Assembly (NCBI GenBank): GCA_007375735.1
Contig: VMEW01000018.1
Coordinates: 1-53,949 of the forward strand
Reading direction: 5' to 3'
Length of the DNA: 53,949 nt
Source: Candidatus Peregrinibacteria bacterium Greene0416_19
Lineage (GTDB): Bacteria; Patescibacteriota; Gracilibacteria; Peribacterales; Peribacteraceae
How positions within the stretch are numbered: position 1 is the stretch's first letter; each line of letters starts with the position of its first letter. The notes under the pieces were generated by a model. That model searched no databases. It was given only the letters and a program-made list of their open reading frames with translations, and was not told where the DNA came from. Positions 1 through 7,991 of this stretch are shown here, piece after piece. A program made the translations under genes and the position numbers.

Positions 1-1113
1 TCCTCCTCCTCCTCCTCCTCGGCACCGCAGCCCACGGAAGCCGGGAGCATCAAGTTCCTCACTCAGAGCTTCTCCATCCCCGAGACTGTCGCCAAGATCC
101 AGATGACCGTGGTCCGCAACGGCGGGTCCAGGGGAAAGGTGGAGGTGCGTTGGGGCATGAAGGCCGTCACGGCCACTGCCGATGAAGATTACTATCCCAA
201 TGAAGGGACGCTCACCTTCGCCGACGGCGAAACGGAGAAGACCATTACCTTCCTGCCCAAGGACGATACCGTGGGCGAGAACCCGGAAACGTTGGAGATT
301 GTCCTCTCCAGTCCCACCGGCGGCGCCGTCATCGGGACCACGGGGACCGCCACGATTCGGCTTCTGGACAACGAGGGCGGACCCTCCGCCACGCCCTCCG
401 CAGCTTCCTCCACGGCCGGCGGATCGAGCAGCGCGGCATCGGGCGCGGGCTCCTTCGATTTCAGCGCTCCGAAATACGCGGTCCAGGAGAACGGCAAAGC
501 CACCATCATCGTCAGGCGCAACGGCGGCACCACCGGCGCGGTCACCGTCACTTTCGCCACCTCCGACGGAACCGCCTCCTCCGCCAAGGATTACAGCCCC
601 TCCAGCGGCACGCTCAGCTTCGCCGCGGGCGAGACGTCCAAGACCTTCACGGTGAACGGGACCGACAATGTCACCATCGAGGGCAACCGTAGCGTGAACC
701 TCCGGCTCTCCTCCCCGACCGGCGGGGCGGTGCTGGGCGGCCAGCAGTCGGCCACCCTGCTCGTCGTCGACGATGAGACGTCGCCGGAAGCCGTCGGTTC
801 CTTCCAGTTCCCCTTCGGCGAGGAGAAGTTGTCAAAGGGCACGGTCTTCACCGTCCTCATCATGCGCGTCGCGGGGAGCAAAGGAGCGGCGGCTGTGAAT
901 TATGCCACGAGCGACGGCACCGCCGTCGGCGGCACGGACTTCACCGCGGTGAGCGGCACCATGTCCTTCGAGGACGGGGAGGTCCAGAAGAGCTTCACCG
1001 TCACCATCCTCCCCGGCGCCCGCGCCGACCGGCAGTTCAACGTCACGCTCAGTGCCCCCACCGGCGGCGCCGGGCTGGGAGCCAATCCGACGATGGCGAT
1101 GAAGATCCAGTGA
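1..1113 (+). CDS. Calx-beta repeat surface protein (5' partial)
   Basis: The reading frame is open from the first base of the window, so the N-terminus and any signal peptide lie upstream. The visible 370 residues begin with a run of serines encoded by (TCC)n. Three Calx-beta-like repeats of about 100 residues follow, separated by Ser/Ala/Gly-rich linkers. Each repeat shows the family pattern of an acidic strand, then TSDGTA, then a GTLSFA.GE...F.V segment, then a closing LSSPTGGA motif. Calx-beta domains are extracellular Ca-binding beta sandwiches in bacterial adhesins. An adhesive or matrix role is inferred. The protein ends directly after the third repeat, with no visible membrane anchor. 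Confidence 0.85.
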   Translation, partial: SSSSSSSAPQPTEAGSIKFLTQSFSIPETVAKIQMTVVRNGGSRGKVEVRWGMKAVTATADEDYYPNEGTLTFADGETEKTITFLPKDDTVGENPETLEIVLSSPTGGAVIGTTGTATIRLLDNEGGPSATPSAASSTAGGSSSAASGAGSFDFSAPKYAVQENGKATIIVRRNGGTTGAVTVTFATSDGTASSAKDYSPSSGTLSFAAGETSKTFTVNGTDNVTIEGNRSVNLRLSSPTGGAVLGGQQSATLLVVDDETSPEAVGSFQFPFGEEKLSKGTVFTVLIMRVAGSKGAAAVNYATSDGTAVGGTDFTAVSGTMSFEDGEVQKSFTVTILPGARADRQFNVTLSAPTGGAGLGANPTMAMKIQ

Positions 1114-1122
1114 GACTTGGAG

Positions 1123-1195
1123 GAAGATTCAGAGGATTCAGAAGAAATTCCTCGGACTCTTCTGTATTCTCATCATCTGAATCCTCTGAATCTTC
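1123..1195. repeat. 20-bp perfect inverted repeat (long hairpin)
   Basis: The arms 1123-1142 and 1176-1195 are exact reverse complements, separated by 33 bases. The hairpin starts 10 bases after the Calx-beta stop and lies between two convergent genes. A bidirectional transcription terminator or mRNA 3'-end protector is plausible, but there is no U-tract. Confidence 0.75.
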
Positions 1196-1308
1196 ACTTC
1201 TTACGATGGATACCTTCCACGAGCGGCATGTGGAGGAAGGAGTGGCTGCTCGCTCATGAGAGGAGCATGCAGGCCGGTGGATACTTTGCGATCAGCTGAC
1301 AATCTCCC

Positions 1309-1335
1309 GCCTGCCGGACGGGCAGGGACGGGCAG
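1309..1335. repeat. REP-like CCTGCC/GGGCAGG palindromic stretch
   Basis: A CCTGCC arm is followed by two GGGCAGG arms in the space between the convergent surface-protein genes. The sequence resembles the CCTGCC...GGCAGG palindromes that also occur inside genes at 29538 and 53154 of this window. Confidence 0.45.
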
Positions 1336-1360
1336 GGAAACCTCAAAGCTCACGAGCGGC

Positions 1361-2530
1361 TCAGTACCGGTAGTAGGGATCGCTGTAGGACCGATTGCCC
1401 CCCTCCACCCTCGTCGTGTGCGACGTCTCCCGCCCGCCATCGACCCGCACCCGCATGCGGAGCGTATCGCCGTCACGGGCGGACGTGTCCACGCGGGCGG
1501 TGAGTATCAGCTGGCGGGTGCTGTTGCGGTCCACGGGGACCGATCGCCACTCCACCTCGTCGCCGCTGCGGCGCGAGCCGCCGTCGGAGACTGAATAGAA
1601 CGTGGTGTCAGGATCCAGGAAGGCGCTCACATCCGCGTACGCCATGGTATTGTCGTCGTTGCGCAGCGTGATGGTGTAGCTCACGTAACCGTACACGTCG
1701 ACCGGGTCCGGGCTGCCGCGGACCGTGACCGACAGCCGGTCGCTGCGGTAGCGGTTATCGCGGGAGCGGTGGTAGTCGGTGCAGCCATCGGTGTAGCCGA
1801 GCGAGCCGCGGTAGCTGGAGGAGTAACCGTAGCGCCGAGAGGAATCGTCGCAGGAGGGATCGTAGCGCCGGTAGCGGTCAGCGGAGCGGTAGCGATAGTC
1901 GTCGTACGCGTAGGTCACGCTTGTCGTCACCGCATCTTCATCCCCGTCCGCCTGTACCCGCAGCCGGACGGTGTCGCCGTAGCGTCCGTCCACCCGGGTC
2001 CGGAGCGTCAAGGTGCGGCTGCCATTCGGAGCAATCGTCATGCGTGACCAGCTCACCTCATCGCGACGCACCTCGTAGCCATTGTCGCTGGCGGAGATGA
2101 AACTGGTGTCCGGGTCTATGAAGGCGCGGACGTCGATAGAGCGCGACGAGTAGTCGTTATTGCGGATGTACAGGGTGTAGGTGAGCGTATCGCCCGGCTC
2201 GACGGTGGTGCGGGACGCGGTCGCCCGGACGGTCACACGATCGACCGATCGATAGGTCGGGCGGTAGGCCGGCCGATCGTACTGATCATCGACCCTGTAT
2301 GGTTCGTACCGGGAGGGCAACACCGGAGCGCGGTATCCATCTTCGTAGTAGCTGAAGTCCAGGCACGTGCCGTCACGGCCCCAGCTGTGACACACGAAGC
2401 CGGGATAGTTCCGGTAGGGGAGCGACGGGTCGTACGCGGCGGCGGCCGGCGTGGCGAGGAGAAGGGAGCCGGCAGCCAGCACGACGAAACCGATTGCAGA
2501 ATTCAGTCGCGAGAGAAGAGAGGAATGCAT
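1361..2530 (-). CDS. Secreted protein with two DUF11-like domains
   Basis: Start chosen at the ATG at 2530. It gives a classical signal peptide (a basic start, a hydrophobic LNSAIGFVVLAAGSLLLA core and an AAAA cleavage region); the longer frame needs a GTG and adds 13 non-signal residues. The mature protein of about 360 residues is rich in Tyr, Arg, Asp and Ser. It carries two similar beta domains with the DUF11/CARDB pattern (a PGDTLTYTL-like strand, then an IDPDTSF strand, then TLRTRV), joined by an Arg/Tyr/Ser-rich low-complexity linker. Such domains occur in exported cell-wall or surface proteins. It is convergent with the Calx-beta gene. No membrane anchor is visible at the C-terminus. 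The exact function is unknown. Confidence 0.8.
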   Translation of the reverse strand: MHSSLLSRLNSAIGFVVLAAGSLLLATPAAAAYDPSLPYRNYPGFVCHSWGRDGTCLDFSYYEDGYRAPVLPSRYEPYRVDDQYDRPAYRPTYRSVDRVTVRATASRTTVEPGDTLTYTLYIRNNDYSSRSIDVRAFIDPDTSFISASDNGYEVRRDEVSWSRMTIAPNGSRTLTLRTRVDGRYGDTVRLRVQADGDEDAVTTSVTYAYDDYRYRSADRYRRYDPSCDDSSRRYGYSSSYRGSLGYTDGCTDYHRSRDNRYRSDRLSVTVRGSPDPVDVYGYVSYTITLRNDDNTMAYADVSAFLDPDTTFYSVSDGGSRRSGDEVEWRSVPVDRNSTRQLILTARVDTSARDGDTLRMRVRVDGGRETSHTTRVEGGNRSYSDPYYRY

Positions 2531-2822
2531 ACTGCAAAAGTGGAGGGTCCGGAAATTTCTGTCAATCACTGCATTTCATTCCTGTCAAATTCCGCCGGCA
2601 TCAGAGAGGGAGGTCATCAGTTTTTTGTCTTCCTTCTGAGGAAATAATCTTACCGTCTCCAGAGCCGGTTCTTCTGTACATGATATTCCAAAATTGTACA
2701 TCGTATGAAAGTTTAATGATTTTTACATCATCGCACGAGTCATCATGGTCATCGTCATCCCGGATTGGATGGAGTGGGGACGCGGATCATGGTATCGTTT
2801 GGCCCCTCACCCCCCCCTCTCT

Positions 2823-3122
2823 ATGTGTGGTTGTTCCCCTGGCATGTGCAGCGCATGTAAGACTATCGGCAGCCTCGTTCTCCTCGTCCTCACCCTCGCG
2901 GCCGTCGCCGCACTTATCGGCGTCGTACACACGCACTACGTCCTCGGCAGCTGGGTCTTCGGTTCCATGGATGGATCCGTTGCACTGATCACCCTCATCG
3001 TCTCCCTGTTGGCAGGGTACAAGCTGATGAAAAAGATGTGCGGTTGCGGCTGTTGTGGCTCCCTGTGCACCAAATGCGGTCATGATGATGGTTGCACGTG
3101 CGGGAAAAATGGGAAGAAGTGA
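2823..3122 (+). CDS. Small Cys-rich two-TM membrane protein
   Basis: Starting at the ATG at 2823 gives a 99-residue protein that opens with MCGCSPGMCSACK. It then has two hydrophobic segments (about residues 16-39 and 50-68) and a Cys-rich tail of CGCGCCGSLCTKCGHDDGCTC type. The Cys clusters at both ends are topologically on the same side and could bind a metal or an Fe-S centre together. The upstream in-frame extension to 2745 lacks Cys clusters and is probably leader. The ATG follows a C/T-only tract rather than a Shine-Dalgarno sequence. No family is recognised. Confidence 0.7.
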   Translation: MCGCSPGMCSACKTIGSLVLLVLTLAAVAALIGVVHTHYVLGSWVFGSMDGSVALITLIVSLLAGYKLMKKMCGCGCCGSLCTKCGHDDGCTCGKNGKK

Positions 3123-3162
3123 TTGAGCCGAGTCACCGTACAGGCTTCTAGCGGTTCTCTTC

Positions 3163-3241
3163 GTCCATTCCTTGTACATCCTTAGTACATTCCTTTGTAC
3201 GTTCCTTGATCCATTCCTAGTCCATTGCTGGTCCTTCCCCT
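3163..3241. repeat. Degenerate 11-12 bp tandem repeat (7 units)
   Basis: Seven consecutive units follow a GTACATTCCTT-like consensus: they start at 3163, 3174, 3185, 3197, 3208, 3220 and 3231. The period is about one DNA helical turn. The array lies between the small membrane protein and the typA promoter region. Confidence 0.6.
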
Positions 3242-3284
3242 GAGGCCTTTTGTGGGAGAATGAGCTTCCAAGCCGCCTGTTCCA

Positions 3285-3293
3285 TGCTACGAT
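3285..3293 (+). promoter_or_regulatory. Extended -10 (TGCTACGAT) upstream of typA leader ORF
   Basis: TGC-TACGAT matches an extended -10 element. It predicts transcription from about 3300, before the leader ORF at 3331. The possible -35 (TTCCAA, 16 bp upstream) is weak. Confidence 0.5.
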
Positions 3294-3330
3294 CGCTCTC
3301 GTGGGGACTTACCCCTTTTTCCGCATAACC

Positions 3331-3456
3331 ATGAGCATTCGGAACACCGCCCCCCTTCGCCTGTCATGGCACTCGCATCGGAGAAAGGCTTCCCCCTCCG
3401 CTTTACGAGTTACGGGGGACAAGACGGAGGGCAAGCCATCATCTCCCATCGTATGA
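3331..3456 (+). CDS. Putative 41-aa leader ORF overlapping typA start
   Basis: The ORF begins ATGAGCATTCGGAACACCGCC. This matches 19 of 21 bases of the true typA start at 3453 and encodes MSIRNTA against MSIRNIA. It runs 41 codons and ends in a TGA (3454-3456) that overlaps the typA ATG as ATGA. That arrangement allows translational coupling or attenuation. The remaining residues are basic and show no family. It could be a regulatory leader peptide or a relic of a 5' duplication. Translation is not proven. Confidence 0.45.
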   Translation: MSIRNTAPLRLSWHSHRRKASPSALRVTGDKTEGKPSSPIV

Positions 3457-5303
3457 GTATTCGGAACATCGCCATCATTGCACATGTGGATCACGGGAAG
3501 ACCACCCTCGTGGATGCGCTGCTGCGTCAGGGCGGTGCCTTTGCCGCTCATGAGGAAGTGGAGGATCTGGTGATGGACAGCAATGCCCAGGAGCGTGAGC
3601 GGGGCATCACCATCTATGCAAAAAATGCCTCCATCCACTACCAAAACTGCAAGATCAATATCGTCGACACGCCCGGCCACGCCGATTTTGGCAGCGAAGT
3701 GGAGCGCATTCTGCGGACTGTCGACAGTGTTCTCCTGCTGGTAGACGCGCAGGAGGGCCCAATGCCGCAGACAAAATTTGTTCTCAAAAAATCGCTGGAG
3801 ATAGGCATAAATCCAATAGTTATTATCAACAAAATTGACAAGCCTGCCGCCAGGCCGATGCACGTCATCGACATGGTTTTCGATCTGTTCGTCGCGCTCA
3901 AGGCGACGGATCGACAGTTGGAGTTCCCCTATCTTTTCACCATCGCCCGGGAGGGGATCGCCAAGCGTCACCTGGATGAGGCATCGCAAGACCTGACCCC
4001 GCTCTTTGAACTGATCATGAAGCACGTGCCGGAAGCGGAGCAGCAGGTGGACAAGCCATTCCGGATGCAGCCGAGCAGCCTGGGTTACGATAACTACTTG
4101 GGTCGTCTGGCCATTGGGCGTGTGTACGAGGGCATCGTCCGGCCGGGTGACAGGGTGTTCGTCAAGACGCAGGCCGGTGAAACGCGCACCGCCAAAATCA
4201 GCAAAATTCTCCTCTCAGACGGGCTGAAGCGAAAAGAGGGAACGGAAGGTATCGCTGGAGACATCATCACCGTGGCCGGCATCCCGGACATCTACGTGGG
4301 TGAGACCATTGCGGCCGCCGAGGATGCGGAGCTCCTGCCGGTCATCACCATCGACCCGCCGACCATCTCCATGAATTTTCTGGTCAATAGCTCGCCCTTC
4401 GCCGGTCGCGAAGGCACGCTCGTCACCACCAGGCACATCCGCGCGCGGCTGGAGAAGGAGAAGGAAACGAATGTGGGCCTGCAGATGGAGGAAATGCCCG
4501 GGACGGATGCCTACAAGGTATCCGGTCGCGGCGAGCTGCACCTCTCCGTCCTCATCGAAGACATGCGCCGCGAGGGATTTGAGCTGCAGGTGTCGCGGCC
4601 GGAAGTGATTACGCGGGAAATCAACGGGGTGCTGCAGGAGCCTGTCGAGCAGGTGGTGATCGATGTGCCAGAGGCGTTCACGGGAACCGTGATCGATATG
4701 CTTGCCCGGCGGAAGGGCGAAATGGTCGACATGCGGACGGACGAAGGCCCGGCCTCCGCCGTCGATCGTGTTCATGGTCATGGAAAGGCTGCGGCCGGCG
4801 GGCATTCCCGGATGGAATTCAACGTGCCGACGCGGGGTCTCCTGGGATTCCGCGGTGATTTCCTCATCGAGACGCGCGGGGAAGGCATCTTGACGCACTC
4901 TTTCCTCCGCTATGAGCCCTACAAAGGAGATCTTCCGGGGAGGGGGCGGGGGTCGATGATGTCCATGATCGCGGGCGAGACCATGGCGTTTTCTCTGTGG
5001 AACCTGCAGGAGCGCGGACGACTGTTCGTGACCCCGCAGACGGCGGTGTACGAAGGGATGATCATCGGCGAGAGCAGCAAGGGGGAGGATCTGCTCGTGA
5101 ACCCGACCAAGAATAAGAAGCTCAGCAACATGCGCGCATCCGGCAGCGATGAGGCGCTCGATCTGGTGCCGGTGAGCCCGATGACGCTCGAGCAGGCGCT
5201 GGAGTACATCGCCGACGATGAACTGGTCGAAGTGACCCCGCTCTCCATCCGGCTGCGCAAAAAGCTCCTGACGGACGCAGAGCGGAGGAGGGCACGGCAA
5301 TGA
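3453..5303 (+). CDS. typA: Translational GTPase TypA/BipA
   Basis: Ribosome-associated GTPase of the EF-G/LepA superfamily, involved in 50S assembly and stress adaptation. From the ATG at 3453 the protein has 616 residues, the usual family length. Visible motifs are the G1 loop AHVDHGKTT (residues 10-18), the switch-I ERGITI segment, DTPGHADF (G3), NKIDKP (G4), and the TypA-specific C-terminal region with GRGELHLSVLIE, RGLLGFR and ETRGEGIL. The frame is open back to 3366, but homology starts exactly at MSIRNIAI. An upstream ORF ends inside the start codon. A single-copy housekeeping gene. Confidence 0.97.
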   Translation: MSIRNIAIIAHVDHGKTTLVDALLRQGGAFAAHEEVEDLVMDSNAQERERGITIYAKNASIHYQNCKINIVDTPGHADFGSEVERILRTVDSVLLLVDAQEGPMPQTKFVLKKSLEIGINPIVIINKIDKPAARPMHVIDMVFDLFVALKATDRQLEFPYLFTIAREGIAKRHLDEASQDLTPLFELIMKHVPEAEQQVDKPFRMQPSSLGYDNYLGRLAIGRVYEGIVRPGDRVFVKTQAGETRTAKISKILLSDGLKRKEGTEGIAGDIITVAGIPDIYVGETIAAAEDAELLPVITIDPPTISMNFLVNSSPFAGREGTLVTTRHIRARLEKEKETNVGLQMEEMPGTDAYKVSGRGELHLSVLIEDMRREGFELQVSRPEVITREINGVLQEPVEQVVIDVPEAFTGTVIDMLARRKGEMVDMRTDEGPASAVDRVHGHGKAAAGGHSRMEFNVPTRGLLGFRGDFLIETRGEGILTHSFLRYEPYKGDLPGRGRGSMMSMIAGETMAFSLWNLQERGRLFVTPQTAVYEGMIIGESSKGEDLLVNPTKNKKLSNMRASGSDEALDLVPVSPMTLEQALEYIADDELVEVTPLSIRLRKKLLTDAERRRARQ

Positions 5304-5369
5304 TTTTAAGAAACTATATAAATATATGTCAATCATAGCCTTTTGACAGACGCGGCCGTTCACAGGAAA

Positions 5370-6734
5370 ATGTCTCCCTTTTTCCTCCCGCCTATGGTCT
5401 CCCCCTCCACCCTCCGCAAGATCGCGCTGCTCGGCGCAGCCGGTACGCTCCTGGCTCTGTTCTCGGTCCGCGAGGGGCGGGCGGCGGGGGCATCGTCATC
5501 TCCCAACGCGTCACTCATCGCGCAGAGCCCGTTCGTTTCCTATGCCTTCGGACTCACGGCGGATGTGTCGGTGACCGGCGATGTGCCGTCCTCCGTCACG
5601 CGGGGTACGGCGTTTTCTTTCCGGTTCCTGATCGCGAATGCGGGTCCGGGGGCAGCGTCGAGCGTCATTCTCGCGCAGCCTGTTCCCGCCGGCCTGCAGT
5701 TTCAGACGCAGGGGTCGGATGCGCGGTGTCAGGAGGAGAACGGACAAGTGACGTGCGCCATCGGCACGATCTCCAACAACCAGCCGGTGGTGGTCGCCGT
5801 GTCCTACAAGACCCCTCTCTTCGACGCGTGCATCGATACCACGCTGGCGAGCATGGCGACGGTCGAGAGCTACCAGGGCGATCCCGTCGTCTCCAACAAT
5901 CACACGCAGGCCCTGTCCGTCGTCATCAAGTGCGGCGCCGTGCTGACGGAGTGCGCGGATAGTCGGGACAACGATGGCGACACGTTCGTCGATCTGCAGG
6001 ATCCGGGATGCCGCGGTCCGGATGGAAACGACGAGTCCACGGATTTCTGGGAGAAAGCCGCGGCGCGCGAGCGCATGCGCGAACGGCAGCGTCTGCTGCA
6101 GCGCCTCCGTCCCATCTCCCCCCCGCCCCCTCCCGTGAGGATTCGCATCACTCCGCCACCCCCTGCCCCTCCCCGCAGTGTGCCGCTCACCCCGGCCCGT
6201 GCTGGCACGGTGACCGTCCACCTCTCCACCTCCCAGTCCGAGGCGCACCCGGGGGAGACGGTGGTCACGACGGTGACCCTCCGCAACAGGTCGGATGAGA
6301 TGCAGTCCGGGCTCCTCGTCGTGCTGCAGTACCCGGCGGCGGCGGGCACGGCCTTCACGGACAATCCCGGCGGGAGCGTGCATGGCGGGCAGGTGACGTG
6401 GCAGGTGAACCAGCTCCGTCCCCGCCAGACGCGCACCTTGACCGCGCACATCACCCTCTCCCCGGATCTCCTGCACGGAGATACCGTGACGCTCGATGCG
6501 ACGGTGTTCGGTGCCGGCCCGCCGGAGACCTCGGCGGCTCCCGTCGGCATCATTCGACAACTCCCGGCAACGGGCCTCTCCCCCTTCACACATCCGCTCG
6601 AGAACACGCGCACATTCCTGCGTCCGATGGGGATCAGCGATCCGGTGAGCGACGCCATCACGTTCACGCTCTTTGCACTGCTCTTCGCCGGTCTTGGGAC
6701 CGTCGTCATGCGGCGGGCGCGGATGGCGCGCTGA
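5370..6734 (+). CDS. Secreted DUF11 protein with LPATG motif and C-terminal TM
   Basis: Signal peptide in the first 40 residues; the ATG at 5394 is an alternative start. A DUF11-like domain follows (residues about 60-190: RGTAFSFRFLIANAGPGAAS, closing with SNNHTQAL). Next come a Cys-flanked acidic Ca-binding-like loop (CADSRDNDGDTFVDLQDPGC), a basic helix, a proline-rich linker and a second DUF11-like domain. The C-terminus has LPATG, then about 35 residues, a hydrophobic helix and the basic tail RRARMAR. This resembles a sortase substrate with an unusually long gap before the membrane helix. A cell-envelope structural or adhesion role is inferred. Confidence 0.8.
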   Translation: MSPFFLPPMVSPSTLRKIALLGAAGTLLALFSVREGRAAGASSSPNASLIAQSPFVSYAFGLTADVSVTGDVPSSVTRGTAFSFRFLIANAGPGAASSVILAQPVPAGLQFQTQGSDARCQEENGQVTCAIGTISNNQPVVVAVSYKTPLFDACIDTTLASMATVESYQGDPVVSNNHTQALSVVIKCGAVLTECADSRDNDGDTFVDLQDPGCRGPDGNDESTDFWEKAAARERMRERQRLLQRLRPISPPPPPVRIRITPPPPAPPRSVPLTPARAGTVTVHLSTSQSEAHPGETVVTTVTLRNRSDEMQSGLLVVLQYPAAAGTAFTDNPGGSVHGGQVTWQVNQLRPRQTRTLTAHITLSPDLLHGDTVTLDATVFGAGPPETSAAPVGIIRQLPATGLSPFTHPLENTRTFLRPMGISDPVSDAITFTLFALLFAGLGTVVMRRARMAR

Positions 6735-6762
6735 ACGCGGAGATGCGCGGCGCCCGCAATGG

Positions 6763-6771
6763 TGGTACACT
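6763..6771 (+). promoter_or_regulatory. Extended -10 (TGGTACACT), leaderless promoter
   Basis: TGG-TACACT ends exactly 6 bases before an in-frame GTG (6778). Transcription would start at or next to that codon. Confidence 0.55.
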
Positions 6772-6777
6772 CCGGCG

Positions 6778-7254
6778 GTGGTGATGAGGAAGCGACCGTT
6801 CCACTGGCTTCGTACCACGCATCTGGTCGTCCTCATGCTGGGCGCGGTCACGTTCGGGACCGCGTCACTGCCATTCCCCGGTTTCTCCTTCTTCTCGTCA
6901 GTGGTGCGACCGGCCGGCCGGCAGCACGTGATGCTGTCTCTCGTCTCGCCGTCGGCTGGTACCGCGTGTATCTCCTCGAGTGAGGCGTATCTTGTGCGAT
7001 GGGATGTGATCGGAGACGTGGAGGAGGTGACCCAATTCACCCTGACCCTGTTCGACGGGCAGGCGGTCGTGCCCGGCATCGGCGGCACTATCCCGCCGCT
7101 CTCGCGATCCTTCCTCCTCTCCAGCTCGCCCGACTCGCAGCTGCGACTGCCGGAAGCCCGCATCCGCCTGGAGGCCTGGTCGGAGCGCGGATTGATGCAG
7201 GCGGTGGAATCCCCGGCCTTCCGGGTGGAACCGGTGTGCGATGACGGTGCCTGA
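6778..7254 (+). CDS. Small secreted or membrane-anchored protein, unknown
   Basis: A 158-residue protein with an N-terminal hydrophobic segment (HLVVLMLGAVTFGTA), so exported or anchored. The rest looks like one beta-sandwich domain (SAGTACISSSEAYLVRWDV, FTLTLFDG, RIRLEAWSE) with no recognised family. I chose GTG at 6778 because a TACACT -10 lies exactly 6 nt upstream, as at several other genes here; ATG at 6784 is the alternative. It follows the LPATG-type surface protein by 43 bases and converges on the next gene with 22 bases between stops. A surface role is inferred from context only. Confidence 0.65.
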   Translation: MVMRKRPFHWLRTTHLVVLMLGAVTFGTASLPFPGFSFFSSVVRPAGRQHVMLSLVSPSAGTACISSSEAYLVRWDVIGDVEEVTQFTLTLFDGQAVVPGIGGTIPPLSRSFLLSSSPDSQLRLPEARIRLEAWSERGLMQAVESPAFRVEPVCDDGA

Positions 7255-7276
7255 GCATTTCGTCAGTTCCTGTTCG

Positions 7277-7870
7277 TCAATTCCTCACCCGCAGCGGCGC
7301 CGCCGTGTGGCTGGGGGCGCGGACCCGCCCGCTCTGGGCGCACTTGGTGTCGCCCCTGCTGTACCACGTGACGCGGTTGTTCGCGCGTTCCGTTTCCTTC
7401 TCCCCGCTCTCCACGCGGACCGTCACCGACACCTGCTTGGTCAGGCACCGCCCGCTGAAGCTCCGCGCGCGGAAGCCGAGGCGCAGGGAACGCGACCGGT
7501 AGCTCTCGATCGAAGGGATGGAGCAGGTGATCGTCCCGCGTGGCGATTGCTGGCACGCACGGTCCGATGACGTGGCGATGTACGTGAGATCGGTTGCATC
7601 GAACGTGACCGTGGCGCTCGCTTTCTCCGCGTTCCGGTTCCCCGAAGCGCTCACGCGCACCTCCAGGGGAAAGTTTTCGCTGCGGATGTACCCGGGGTCG
7701 ATGACCTCCACGGCCAGGTCCAGCGGCTCGAACAGCTGCGCCCGCGGTGGGCGGAGCGGCTGAACAGCGAGCAGCACCGCGACCAAGACCGCCATACTGA
7801 GGTGCGAGGCGAGGAGGAGGAGACCGGGGGGGAGACGGAGGGGGGGTGTTGCGCGGTGTGAGCGGGACAT
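7277..7870 (-). CDS. Secreted DUF11-like protein
   Basis: Start set at the ATG at 7870 (MSRSHRATPP). It is followed by a hydrophobic stretch (LLLLASHLSMAVLVAVLLA) acting as signal peptide or anchor. The longer frame would start upstream of the promoter at 7892-7920. The mature part of about 150 residues is a single beta domain (LAVEVIDPGYIRSENFPLEVRV, closing with ERANNRVTWYS) typical of DUF11/CARDB repeats, with a Cys pair (RACQQ...TITCS). The tail is short and basic. Probably an envelope protein. Confidence 0.7.
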   Translation of the reverse strand: MSRSHRATPPLRLPPGLLLLASHLSMAVLVAVLLAVQPLRPPRAQLFEPLDLAVEVIDPGYIRSENFPLEVRVSASGNRNAEKASATVTFDATDLTYIATSSDRACQQSPRGTITCSIPSIESYRSRSLRLGFRARSFSGRCLTKQVSVTVRVESGEKETERANNRVTWYSRGDTKCAQSGRVRAPSHTAAPLRVRN

Positions 7871-7891
7871 AGGGTGTGTGATGTTGGATAT

Positions 7892-7920
7892 ATTATACAA
7901 TATTAATAAGTTTAAGTAAA
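7892..7920 (-). promoter_or_regulatory. Promoter for the DUF11-like gene
   Basis: Reading on the minus strand: TTTACT (7920-7915), a 17-bp spacer, TATAAT (7897-7892). The leader to the ATG at 7870 would be about 14 nt, with no Shine-Dalgarno sequence. Confidence 0.65.
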
Positions 7921-7939
7921 TGTTTTCTGTCCGAAAAGA

Positions 7940-7967
7940 TTGACCTGGGAGACTGGCAGGGTAGCTT
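7940..7967 (+). promoter_or_regulatory. Possible promoter of the 7992-10251 gene pair
   Basis: TTGACC at 7940-7945, a 16-bp spacer and TAGCTT at 7962-7967. The -10 is weak. The leader to the ATG at 7992 is almost all pyrimidine. Confidence 0.35.
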
Positions 7968-7991
7968 CTAACACTCTTTTCCTTCCTCCCT

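Noticed and set aside
2530..2590. Two TTGACA hexamers upstream of the minus-strand DUF11 gene as a promoter
   Set aside because: Neither has a -10-like hexamer at 15-18 bp, so no promoter was called.
5511..7163. Long minus-strand ORF (550 codons) opposite the surface-protein genes
   Set aside because: It is a shadow frame of two well-supported plus-strand genes in GC-rich DNA; its protein is Arg/Gly/His-rich with no domain.
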